DNA of 64,000 bases from Osedax frankpressi. Lineage: Eukaryota > Annelida > Polychaeta > Sabellida > Siboglinidae. The translations under genes and the position numbers were made by a program. The stretch covers positions 26,209,127 through 26,273,126 of the forward strand of contig OZ038317.1 in assembly GCA_964035775.1 (NCBI GenBank). Reading direction: 5' to 3'. Numbering within the stretch: position 1 is the stretch's first letter; each line of letters opens with the position of its first letter. The notes below the pieces were generated by a model, which was not told where the DNA came from, searched no databases, and saw only the letters and a list, made by a program, of their open reading frames with translations. Of this stretch, positions 12,925 to 24,121 are shown in pieces.

Positions 12925-12949
12925 CAAATTGCATAGCTTGCACATGACA
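12925..12949 (-). repeat. Right terminal inverted repeat of Ginger-like element
   Basis: Reading inward on the minus strand: TGTCATGTGC then AAGCTATGCAATTTG. CTAC at 12950-12953 is the right target duplication. The unit-2 copy ends at 49600, followed by CTAC at 49601-49604. Confidence 0.8.
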
Positions 12950-12953
12950 CTAC

Positions 12954-13608
12954 TAACTTTATAATCTACTTAAACAATCCAAACTAATTATAGATTAAAT
13001 AAATCAATTCTGTAAAATATATATATAATATTCATTATAAAGTATTTTTAATATAAAACCTTTTGTAATGTTGTCGTTTTTAAATTTCTTTTCTATGTGA
13101 TATCGAATTTATAACATATCAAGTATTTATATATTTAAATTATTATATATATACTAATTTTATTTGCTTTGGAGAATATGATATATTTACTAATATTATG
13201 GTTTATTAACCAATATATTAAATTAAATATTATAGATACTAAAATACTTACTTTTGTAATCTGCTAATGTAAATTAATATGTATAATATATAATATAAAT
13301 TAATAAAATATTAGATTATATATTTATATAATAATAATCAGACTGATAACGAAGATAAGTCAATATAATTGTATTATATTTACTACAAATATTTATCTTT
13401 TCATTAGAAATATAATTTTAAAATATTACTAACAAGATAAAAAAGCATATTAAGTTCTTTATTCAATTATGATATTATTATATTCTACATCATTCAATAA
13501 TATATATCTTTGATAAAAACTATTACTACTATATATTACTTAACAAATTATCCAAACTAATTATAGCTTGAATAAATCAATTACGTATACAATTATTATA
13601 ATATTTTG

Positions 13609-13672
<64 letters not shown>

Positions 13673-14060
13673 TTCATTATAACGTATTTTTAAGATACAT
13701 CCTTGACTAATACTCTTTTGTTTTGATTTATTCCCTAATTAATATATCGAATTGATATCTAACGTATTTATAAAATTAAATTATTATATAAATACTAATT
13801 TTATTTGATTGAAATATTATTGGTGAATATGATGAATTAGTTTACTAATTAAATGAAATAATATAGATATTAAAATATTTACTGAAGTAATCTTATCAAT
13901 GCAGATACAAAAGTATAACATATAGAATATACTATAAATTAATACAATATTATTTATTTATATAATATAATTATTTATTAAAATAATTTGAACTATTTAT
14001 AATAAAACATGTATAATATGGACTCATTATATATATTTACTCTGAAGCCAAGACCTATAA
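12954..14060 (-). repeat. Inverted AT-rich module, right of the Ginger-like element
   Basis: This is the reverse complement of the modules at 1.4-2.5 kb, for example the complements of TCTGCATTGAAAAGATTAC and of the AGTAGTAGTAG stretch. It is continuous with 7231-7605 once the transposon is removed. Unit-2 copy: about 49605-50710. Confidence 0.7.
13613..13668. repeat. (TA)n microsatellite
   Basis: This is a long pure TA run inside the inverted module. Its length differs in the unit-2 copy (about 50263-50316), which accounts for part of the small offset drift between units. Confidence 0.8.
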
Positions 14061-14371
14061 GAAATCAGTTTTATTACATATCAGCTTATAATCACTTGAT
14101 AATATATTAGAGTAAATAATAGAAATATGCCAGGGCCAATTATTATATTGAAATATATAAAAAGTTATAACATATGCTAATAGTATGTTATTACACTAAA
14201 ATTCTGCTATAATTTACTGTTGCTAATAACTATGAATTTCTGGGTATATTTTCATGGAACTTGACTGAATTATATATATTTAAATATGTATAACAATAAT
14301 TATATCATATATATAAGTAAATTATAATAATATACAATTTTTTTATAAATAACTGTTTTAGTAAAAATATA

Positions 14372-15505
14372 TTATATGAAAATATTATAGAATTTAAAAT
14401 ATTTAATATATACAATAATAATTTAATATATATTTTATCTAATAAATTAATTTACCTTTATTGCATAATATCGAGTAATTATTAAATATTTCTATTAGGT
14501 ATCCACAGAATTTTTTATTAATAAATATTAATATATTGGAATGTGATTAAAGATGTTTACATAAATATAATCGTTGTTATTATTTGTAAATTTCCATGTT
14601 AAATATAAATTATTTGAGTGAAAATTAAATGACCTATTTTGATAATTTTCTAATTTCCATATATTTTCTACGTCGATACTAATGTTTACAAGGTTATGTT
14701 TTAAATATATACTAATATTTGCTAATAGATACTCAACTAAACCAATACTACTAATTGAAGATATGGCGTTATTATTTAAATATAGATGTTGTAGTGATGT
14801 TAGTTTTAGAAGATGTCCGGATAATGATAGTATTCCATTATGAAATTCTTTTAATATTTGTAAGTTCGGATTGTTAATAAAACAATTTAGATCTAGTTAT
14901 CTAATAGTATTATAAACAATATGCAATTCTGAAATTTTTGAATTAAAAAATGTGTTATTGCTTGTAGTATTTTAAGCTTGTTTTTAGGTAAATATAGTTT
15001 TTTTCAAATTAATTAGAGCTGAAAATGAATTATTGCCTATCTCTAAAATGTAGTTAGATATGAAATTAAGTATCCGGAGATTTAAAAGATAATTTAGCAT
15101 TGTTTGTTCAATTTTAACAAAATAATTGTTAAAAAGATATAGTGTATTTAGTTTAACTAGATATTCAAATGTGTTATTATCTAAATTATCAATGTAATTG
15201 TGACTTAAATCAAGTATTTTAAGATTGGTGATGCCCTCGAACATAGTATTTTTTATTTTTTTAATTTCATTATCATTGAGGTTTATTTGAAATAATTGAT
15301 TTACACCTAGAAATGCCCTATCTTGGATTTCCTTGATATATTTACTTTCTAAGATTAATAATGAAATATTCCCGAACTTTTTTAATACACCATTATAATA
15401 TTCGTAATAGAGAATCTTTCTAAATTTAATTTCGACTTTAATATTCCTTTTTACATGATATGCTTCTATATTATCTTGAATAAGTTCTTCAGTTATAAAT
15501 ATGTC
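14372..15505 (-). pseudogene. Broken LRR gene, inverted copy
   Basis: The minus strand from 15505 to about 14372 is homologous to exon 2 of the LRR genes along its whole length. It includes the acceptor-side sequence before GAC, the LRR core (MFEGITNLKILDLSHNYI is readable near 15244) and the C-terminal cap. The longest clean stretch covers only about 86 codons, and the copy carries several disruptions. No signal-peptide exon is found upstream on the minus strand: homology stops near 15600, where a GC-richer block begins. It is therefore likely a fossil that lost its 5' end when the inversion or insertion joined it to that block. The longest readable part resembles the 37811 gene in places (ITNLKILDL, LRILNFISNYI). 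Confidence 0.75.
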
Positions 15506-15626
15506 CTTATTTAATTAGACACATTATATATATATATATGTATATATATATTTATATTTAGAATATAAAATAAAATATTATATTTTCTATGTTTAAACCA
15601 GGTTTTGTTATTACCGCAATTCCATT

Positions 15627-15972
15627 ACAGTGGTCGTATTTGTCTCAGTCTATCAGTCGATTATCGCCCAGACCATTACGGTCAGCAGACAGCCGTGGTG
15701 TTAACTATCAGAGAACCACACGTTAGCGATAATTAACCTATTAGATAATTAATACACGTCTGTGTATCCATTGGGAAATGGAGTTAATGTGTTGTCATGG
15801 GAACGAGCTGTGTATCTTTCATGGGGGACATCGCCTACGTATCATAGACGATATACAACGGGGGAGTTTGGCTATCTCGATGCCTCGTATATCTACTCGT
15901 TTCCAATCGTAACACGTAGAAAATCGGTCAATTTATCGCTTCCAGTTATCGAGTATCGCTTGAAAAATAAAG
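15627..15972 (+). repeat. GC-richer structured block, copy A
   Basis: This block of about 350 bp is clearly richer in G+C than its surroundings and shared with 28690-29047. It can fold as a three-way junction. The outer stem is ATTATCGC (15660-15667) with GCGATAAT (15726-15733). One arm is GACC (15671-15674) with GGTC (15680-15683). The other is GTGGT (15695-15699) with ACCAC (15715-15719). A 93-codon open stretch across it is not kept in the second copy, so I do not call it a gene. Its nature is unknown: it could be a structured RNA, a short mobile element or the end of a larger one. Confidence 0.55.
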
Positions 15973-16055
15973 GATACGTTTCATTAACTATTTTTTACCT
16001 CTCTATTTACTTGTTAAAAATTATTTATATGGTAATGTTTTAAGTTTAAGACATT

Positions 16056-16950
16056 ATCCTATAGCAGAATCGCATAAAGCATAACACTTAATTACATGCT
16101 TCACGGACATACTAGGAAGATATTGCGTAAAGGAAATACGCCCGTTAAATCCAATCATGCCTTCATCAACAGCGATTTCTCGGTCAGGTAAAAAAGGCTA
16201 TTGCGAAATTACCGCTAACACTGTTGATAATAATTTGAATTTAATAGATGTAATGCTATTATAAGAAGCTACAGCATAACAAAACTAATTGTCGTTAGAA
16301 TAACGGATAAAACATACAAAAGACTATATAGATATATTATTATTTAAAAATATCTAAAAGCTAAGCAGAAATATATCTCATAAATAAAAATACCTTGCGC
16401 AGCTTATCATCCTTTTTCTGTACTTTTTTCTTATATATATGGAAGTAGCGTATCAAATCCATATACCTATTTTTGGTGATCCTATCTAAGATGAATGGCC
16501 GATTATATGCCGAATCCTTCAAACAAAACATTGTAACACTTGGAAGTGAAGATATAACCCATATAAATGATGAACTAGAGGAAAAAGAGTATTTCAGAGT
16601 AAAAGTAACAAATGAAGATTATTTAGTATCGCATATTCATTTGTTGATTCTATTATGTAACTTATTATATCTTTGGTAAACATTTTTTAGAAAGAAATCG
16701 GCTTCAGTGGTGCAGTCATCAACTAAATCTGTTAGTCCAATATTTGAGGTAAATGGTGTATTTCTAGTATGGGTTATATTATTTAGATGATCAGACCATC
16801 CTATGGGAGGACATTTATTTTCTAATTTAAGTTTCTTCGCTTTAGGTGCTGAAGAAATTTCTATACATTTTGAAGAATGCGAAGATTCACTTTTTTACAT
16901 AAATATTCATTATCGGATACTGTAAAAGAATCACCCGACTCAATTTGTAA
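16056..16950 (-). mobile_element. piggyBac-type transposase relic
   Basis: The minus strand gives a series of piggyBac landmarks in the right order. WSDHLNNITHTRNTPF followed by DFFLKN is the N-terminal part (about 16920-16680). IIESTNEYA is at about 16640. ITKNRYMDLIRYFHIY is at 16480-16430, followed by KKDDKLRK and a GTATTTTT donor-like site at about 16390. HLLNSNYYQQC is at about 16250, and REIAVDEGMIGFNGRISF with CYALCDS lies at 16185-16060; its DE includes the first catalytic Asp. The C-terminal half is missing and the remaining frame is broken by stops and shifts. An intron-like gap (16270-16390, GT..TAG) separates two blocks. No terminal repeats or TTAA flanks were found. Confidence 0.7.
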
Positions 16951-17156
16951 TAAATATATATATATATTGAATTGTAAAAATAAAAGTCTATAATAATCAA
17001 ATTTATATAATATAGCAAGGAATCAAATCTAAATATTTGTAAATAAATCAATAATTCTTATTTTTAACATTTCAATCTATTTTCAATTGTATTAACTGTT
17101 TTTAAATTTTAATATTAATGACAATAGTTTAATTATATATTCTTGTATATATAGAA

Positions 17157-17200
<44 letters not shown>

Positions 17201-17689
17201 TACATATGTGCATAATTATTATAGAATTATAGTAAATCTAATCAGAAATATAATGTTTATAAATTTTTTTTAAATTTAATTTATAATATTGCTACAAATA
17301 TTGTATTAGATAACAATCAATTATAATTGAATACATTATTATACTAAATACTTCATCTAGTAATATATCGTTTTAGATATGTAAAAATCAATTATTGATA
17401 ATATCGCAAGATATTAGACGAAATAACGGTAAATGAAATGAAAGATACGGATGAACTCTACCCATAAATTGGGTCTAATATGTTAAATGTTGATTAAAAT
17501 GCAAATTTACGAAAATTTAGGATATACGAAAATAATTGTTATGGCATTTACATCACTAGCCAGGACCAAACATTAAATTAAATATTTTAGTAAATATAAA
17601 TAGTTTATATTAGCTTGGCTATTTATAAAGAGTCTATATAAATATAATACACTATATAGTTATTTTAATTTCACAAGATATTAACATCT

Positions 17690-18250
17690 TATAGAATTTA
17701 AAATATTTAACATATATAATAATATATATTTTTTCTAATAAACTAATTCACCTTCATAGCATAATATCTAGTAATTATTATGTATTTTTATTGGTATGCA
17801 AACGATTCTTTATTATCAATATATTGAAATAATCTATGTTCGTTGAAGATATTTACATCAAAATAACCGTTATATTCATTAGTAAATGTAAATGAAATGA
17901 CCTCTTCTAAATATTTTCTAATATCCATTTATTTTCAAAGTTAAAACTAATGTTTACATGGTTATGTTTTGAATATATACAATTATTTACAGAAATATAC
18001 TCAACTAAACCGATACTACTAATTGAAGATATGACATTATTATTTAAATGTAGATGTTGTAGTCTTAGAAGATTTCCGTATAATAATATTATTTCATTTA
18101 GAGATGCTTTTAATATTTTTTAATTCGGGGTATTAATATAATAATTTAGATATAAGTGTCATATATTATTTTAGTTAAAATGTAATTCTGAAACTTATAT
18201 TAAATTTTTAAAGTTTAACTAATAATTTAAGTAATATAATATTGTAGATG
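17690..18250 (-). pseudogene. Decayed LRR remnant, head-to-head with the 18647 gene
   Basis: Reading the minus strand, the C-terminal cap region (cap, then the sequence before GTTGAGTAT) and part of the LRR core are recognisable by alignment with the intact genes. The interior is shortened compared with the related remnant at 34740-35520. It is heavily decayed with no long open frame. It lies about 400 bp upstream of the signal-peptide exon at 18647, pointing away from it. Confidence 0.6.
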
Positions 18251-18646
18251 CACTTGAATTTTTTATTTTAATAATATCATTATTTTTTAAAAACTGCGCT
18301 CGCTTCTCTTGGTTAAGAAAACTAGAATGTTGATTCTCAGTTTAATCTCTAATTTTACTTATTCAAAAAGAATCGAGTATTTATTATCATAATATTCTCT
18401 GGTCTTACTTGAGATACTCGAGTTTAACTTAATATTCGCATATTATATGATACAACTCAACAAAACATGATTGTTAAATACTGAAGATATATTAATAATT
18501 TTACCTTAAAATATATTTTTATTAAATTATTTAGTTTAATAATTTAAATTTTATTTAATATAAATCAAAAATATAAACAACTAATTTAAATTTAATGGTC
18601 TATTATATTTATTGTATATCTAATATTAGTAATTTACGAATATAAA

Positions 18647-20266
18647 ATGTCGGCTTATTTATTATTTCTATACTTTCTTATGATAAACTTATTATTAACA
18701 ATTTCTAAGGTTAGTCATCACTAATTATTTATGAATATAAATTTATTAGTAAAATGTTATTATATGTATACAAATTGGCACCAAAGTATGATATTATAGT
18801 TAAGGATTAATATTTATATATCATTAAATAGGACACATTTTATATTGTATTTATGTTGGCCATATAACATAGTTTACATACTAATTTAAATAAATCATGT
18901 GATTATTATATATATACATCAGAATTACCTATATTATAGTTTTATTTACCATTATTACGCTATCAATATAATTAATCAATATAACAATATTTTATTAAAA
19001 CACATATCGTATACACGATTGCATAATTCATCAACAATTTAATAGCCTGGCTTAAACATAGAACATCTAATGTTTTATTTTATATTCAATATATATATAT
19101 ATATATTTTATAATAATGTGTCTATTTAAAATAAGGACATATTAATAACTGAAGAACTTATTCAAGATAATATAGAAGCATATCATGTAAAAGGAATATT
19201 AAAGGCGAAATTAAATTTAGAAAGATTCTCTATTACGAATATTGTAACAGGTGTATTCAAAAAGTTCGGGAATATTGTATTAATTCATTTAGGATATAAC
19301 AATATCAGGGAAATCCAAGATAGGGCATTTCTAGGTCTAGATCAATTATTTCAAATAAACCTCAATGATAATAAAATTAAAAAAATAAAAAATACTATGT
19401 TCGAGGGCATCGCCAATCTTGAAATACTTGATTTAAGTTACAATTACATTGATAATTTAGATAATAACACATTTGAATATCTAATTAAACTAAATACACT
19501 ATATCTTTTTAACAATTATTTTGTTAAAATTGAAAAAACAATGCTAAATAATCTTTTAAATCTCCGGATACTTGATATCATATCTAACTACATTTTAGAG
19601 ATAGGCGATAATTCATTTTCAGCTCTAATTAATTTGAAAAAACTATATTTATCTAAAAACAATCTTACAATACTACATAATAAAACATTTTTTAATTTAG
19701 TAAAAATTTCAGAATTGCATATTACTTATAATAATATAAGATATCTTGATCTAAATTGTTTTATTAACACTCCGAACTTAAAAATATTAAAAGCATCTCA
19801 TAATGGAATAATATCATTATCCGGTAATCTTCTAAAACTAACATCGCTAAAACATCTATATTTAAATAACAACGCCATTTCTTCAATTAGTAGTATTGGT
19901 TTAGTTGAGTATCTGTCTGCAAATAATAGTATATATTTAAAAAATAACCTTGTAAACATTAATATCGACTGTGAAAATAAATGGATATTAGAAAATTATC
20001 AAAATATGTCATTTAATTTTCACTCAAATTATTTATATTTAACATGGAAATTTACAAATAATAACAATAACGATTATATTGATGTAAACAACTTCAATGC
20101 ACATTGTTTATTCCAATATATTAATAATAAAGAATCCTGTGCATATCTAATAGAAATATTTAAATATTATTCGATGTTATGCAATAAAGGTAAATTAGTT
20201 TATTGGAAAAAATATATATTATTGTTCAAAATTAAATATTTTAAATTTTATAATATTTTCATATAA
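18647..20266 (+). CDS. Secreted leucine-rich-repeat protein, two exons (about 397 aa)
   Basis: Exon 1 is 18647-18709 (21 codons, MSAYLLFLYFLMINLL then LTISK), a hydrophobic signal peptide. It ends AAG before the donor GTTAGT. Exon 2 is 19136-20266, after an acceptor TAAG. The intron is 426 bp and both junctions are phase 0. A start at the internal Met (19397) would discard 87 in-frame codons that hold two further LRRs, so I prefer the spliced model. The mature protein begins DILITEELIQ. It has about ten 24-residue LRRs (roughly residues 65-280, consensus LxxLxxLxLxxNxI), then a C-terminal cap with four cysteines beginning at DCENKW, and a basic hydrophobic tail. Several N-x-S/T sequons (NNT, NLT, NKT, NMS) fit an extracellular protein. 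A candidate AATAAA is at 20434-20439. The family suggests ligand binding outside the cell. A venom role as in aphidiine wasps is inference. Confidence 0.8.
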
Positions 20267-20602
20267 TAATGTATAGCTGAATTATAGTAGAGATTAATAT
20301 ACTATATGAATCTTTTATAACTTTTTATATATTATACTACACTAGGTTATATTTAAACAATATATTATTATGATTATTATATATACATGTTTACAAAATA
20401 TTTTTCAAATGAGGTATATATAATATCCTCTCGAATAAAGAACGTAATATACTTATATATCTTATAATGAATTGATAATGAATTATTGTGATGATTTCTT
20501 GAATGTTATCATGTCTCATTATCATCATATCGTATATTGATATACACATGTTCAATACATAAATAGGTATTTCTTCTATAGTATAACATCTTTATTACGT
20601 AT

Positions 20603-20688
20603 GAGCCAGGGTAGAATTAATCTAGAAGAGTCTTTGTTCATGCCATTGGCTCCAGGCATGGAATGACAATATTGAATACCCTCGTCGC
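20603..20688. other. Same GC-richer block downstream of the 18647 gene
   Basis: This copy of 668-753 has one visible substitution (T at 20621), lying about 340 bp after the LRR stop codon. Confidence 0.4.
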
Positions 20689-21646
20689 AATAAATAATTA
20701 CCATACATATATTTATATGTTATAAAATATTATAATAATTGTATTACGTAATTGAGTTATTTGTGTTAATTATTTAAGTAATATAAATCAGTAGTAATTG
20801 TCTTCAAAGTCTAAGTTATATATTATGGAATGGTATAGAATGTAATAATATCCGATTTAAATAAATAACTAAATATATTTGTTTGTCTTGTAAGTCATAT
20901 TTATTATTTATATTCATAATAAAAATATAAATATTTATATTAAATATAATGCTATAATATTGATTAATCTAAGTTGAAAATCTAGTTATCATTAATAAAG
21001 TATTGTTATTTTACTGGTAAAGTTTATTTTATGTTTAATTAATATTTTAATATGTTATATTTTCAACATTATTTAGTTATTATAAAATTATTAATAAGAG
21101 TTTATCATTAGAAATTGGCGGCATACTAAATAACTTCACATACATTTTATTAAATAACACGTCAGAATTATATAATATCTGAAATATGAGTAATCAATTT
21201 AGAAATGTCAATAATATATTAATATTATTTTTTATATTTTAAACAATATCAATTATATATTGATATAATTATCATATGTTATATATATTATACATATTTT
21301 TTCATAAATAGCTCAAATTATTTTAATAAATAATTATATTATATAAATAAATAATATTTTATTAATTTATATTATATTCTATATTTTAAACTTTTGTATC
21401 TGCATTGAAAAGATTACTTTAGTAAATATTTTAATATCCATAATATTTAATTAAATAGTAAACTAAATTCATCATATTCACCAATAATATTTCAATCAAA
21501 TAAAATTAGTATTTATATAATAATTTAATTTTATAAATACGTGAGATATTATCAATTCGATATATTAAGAATTTAAAACAAAGCAATACTACACAAGATG
21601 TTAAACATATGTTATAATGAATACTATATGTATATATATGTATATC

Positions 21647-21725
<79 letters not shown>

Positions 21726-22279
21726 ATCTTATAATAATTGTATACGTATTTGATTTATTTAAGCTATAATAAATAGTAGTAGTAGTTTTTATCAAAGATA
21801 TATATTATTGAATAATGTAGAATATAATAATATCCTAATTGAATAAAGAACTTAATATGCATTTTTATCCTGTAAGTAATATTTTTAAATTATATTTCTA
21901 ATGAAAAGATTAATATTTGTAATAAATATAATACAATTATATTGACTTATCTTCGTTATCAGTCTGATTATTATTATATAAACATATTATCTAATATTTT
22001 ATTAATTAATATTATATTTTATAATTTATACATCTTAATTTACATTAGCAGATTACAAAAGTAAGTATTTTAGTATCTATAATATTTAGTTTAATATATT
22101 AATTCGTAAACTATCATATTAGTAAATGTATCATATTCTCCAAAGCAAATAAAATTAGTATTTATATAATAATTTAAATATATAAATACTTGATATGTTA
22201 TAAATTCGATATGTCACATAGAAAAGAAATTTAAAAACGACAACATTACAAAAGGTTTTATCTTAAAAATACTTTATAG

Positions 22280-22322
<43 letters not shown>

Positions 22323-23403
22323 CAAATATTATATTAATTTTATTACATAATTGATTTATATAATCTATAATTAGTTTGGATTGTTATTTAAATAATATAG
22401 AGTTATTAGTAGTAACTCAGTAGATGTTTTGATCGAAGTCTAATAGTATGTAATGAGGTAATAAAGTAATACCTGAGTTGAATAAATAACTTAATATATT
22501 GTTTATCTTGGTAGTAAGATTTGTTATTTATATTAATAATGAAATCACAAATATGCATAGTAAATATATTGAAATTATCATGATTTATCTGCGTTGATAT
22601 TTTACTGGTAGAGTTTATTTTTTGTTTAATAATTAATGTTTTAATTAGTTATTATTAATCTTCAATTCCGTATTATTAATTTTTTTACGTATTATAGTTA
22701 TTGTTAGTTTATAATTTTATAATATTAGTTATATTTTCAAGATTATTTGGTTATTATAATATTTTTAATAATAGTTTTTCATTAGACATTGGGGGCATAC
22801 TAAATAACTTCACATACATTTTATTAAATAACACGTCAGAATTATATAATATCTGAAATATGAGTGATCAATTGAGAAATGTCAATAATATATTAATATT
22901 ATTTTTTATTTATATTTATAATTAAATAAACATTATTCTATTCTAATGATATAAAAAACAATTGTATTACAAAATTTATATTCTCATAATATAGATAATT
23001 ATCCAAGTATTTTAAACAATATCAATTATATATTAATATAATTATCATATGTTATAAATATTATACATGTTTTATCATGAATAGCTCAAATTATTTTAAT
23101 AAATAATTATATTATATAAATAAATAATATTTTATTAATTTATATTATATTCTATATTTAAAACTTTTGTATCTGCATTGAAAAGATTACTTTAGTAAAT
23201 ATTTTAATATCTATAATATTTAATTAAATAGTAAACTAAATTCATCATATTCACCAATAATATTTCAATCAAATAAAATTAGTATTTGTATAATAATTTA
23301 ATTTTATAAATACGTGAGATATTATCAATTCGATATATTAAGAATTTAAAACAAAGCAATACTACACAAGATGCTATCTTAAACATATGTTTTAATGAAT
23401 ACT

Positions 23404-23496
23404 ATATATATATATATATAAATAAATATATATATATATATATAAATAAATATATATATATATATATATAAATAAATATATATATATATATATATA
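23404..23496. repeat. Compound microsatellite, (TA)n with repeated AAATAAA breaks
   Basis: Blocks of (TA)n are separated three times by the same AAATAAA-type interruption, giving a higher-order period of about 30 bp. The unit-2 copy is at about 60056-60148. Confidence 0.75.
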
Positions 23497-24059
23497 ATTT
23501 TCAAAATCTTATAACAATTGTATACGTAATTGATTTATTTAAGCTATAATAAATAGTAGTAGTAGTTTTTATCAAAGATATATATTATTGAATAATGTAG
23601 AATATAATAATATCCTAATTGAATAAAGAACTTAATATGCATTTTTATCCTGTAAGTAATATTTTTAAATTATATTTCTAATGAAAAGATAAATATTTGT
23701 AGTAAATATAATACAATTATATTGACTTATCTTCGTTATCAGTCTGATTATTATTATATAAATATATTATCTAATATTTTATTAATTATTATTATATTTT
23801 ATATTTTATACATATTAATTTAAATTAGCAGATTACAAAAGTAAGTATTTTAGTATCTATAATATTTAGTTTAATATATTAATTCGTAAACTATCATATT
23901 AGTAAATGTATCATATTCTCCAAAGCAAATACAATTAGTAGTTATATAATAATTTAAATATATAAATACTTGATATGTTATAAATTCGATATGTCATATA
24001 GAAATGCAATTAAAAAAAGACAACATTACAAAAGGTTCTATCTAAAAAATACTTTATAG

Positions 24060-24060
<1 letters not shown>

Positions 24061-24119
<59 letters not shown>
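24061..24119. repeat. (TA)n microsatellite
   Basis: A pure TA run in the third module downstream of the 18647 gene. Equivalent runs stand at about 2349-2383 and 22283-22321, at the same place in each module. Confidence 0.8.

Positions 24120-24121
<2 letters not shown>

Larger units (their letters stand above)
7610..12949 (+). mobile_element. Ginger-like DNA transposon, about 5.34 kb
   Basis: The ends are imperfect inverted repeats. The left starts TGTCGTATGC and reaches AAGCTATGCAATTTG. The right, read inward on the minus strand, is TGTCATGTGC then AAGCTATGCAATTTG. Both sides are flanked by CTAC (7606-7609 and 12950-12953), a 4-bp target duplication. The flanks outside rejoin as one inverted AT-rich module (GAGTTACTAC before, CTACTAAC after), so the empty site is known from paralogues. 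Inside is one plus-strand gene with a retroviral-type integrase and a Ulp1-like cysteine protease. A TGT terminus, 4-bp duplication, integrase-type transposase and Ulp1 domain match the Ginger1 superfamily. Non-coding sequence follows the gene, including a small GC-rich palindrome near 12670-12690. Confidence 0.85.

Noticed and set aside
7610-12949. LTR retrotransposon or Polinton as source of the integrase
   Set aside because: There is no reverse transcriptase, capsid, polymerase B or long terminal direct repeat. The 4-bp duplication, TGT inverted repeats and about 5.3 kb length fit a Ginger-type DNA transposon.
15762-16043. 93-codon plus-strand open stretch in the structured block (also 52411-52692)
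   Set aside because: The related block at 28.7 kb does not keep this frame, and no family is recognised. The pairing potential explains conservation better.
16473-16679. 68-codon plus-strand open stretch (also 53122-53328)
   Set aside because: It is antisense to the piggyBac relic, whose motifs run in order on the minus strand.
19397-20266. LRR gene starting at the internal Met
   Set aside because: The frame is open for 87 codons further upstream with two more LRRs and joins in phase to a signal-peptide exon, so this Met is internal.
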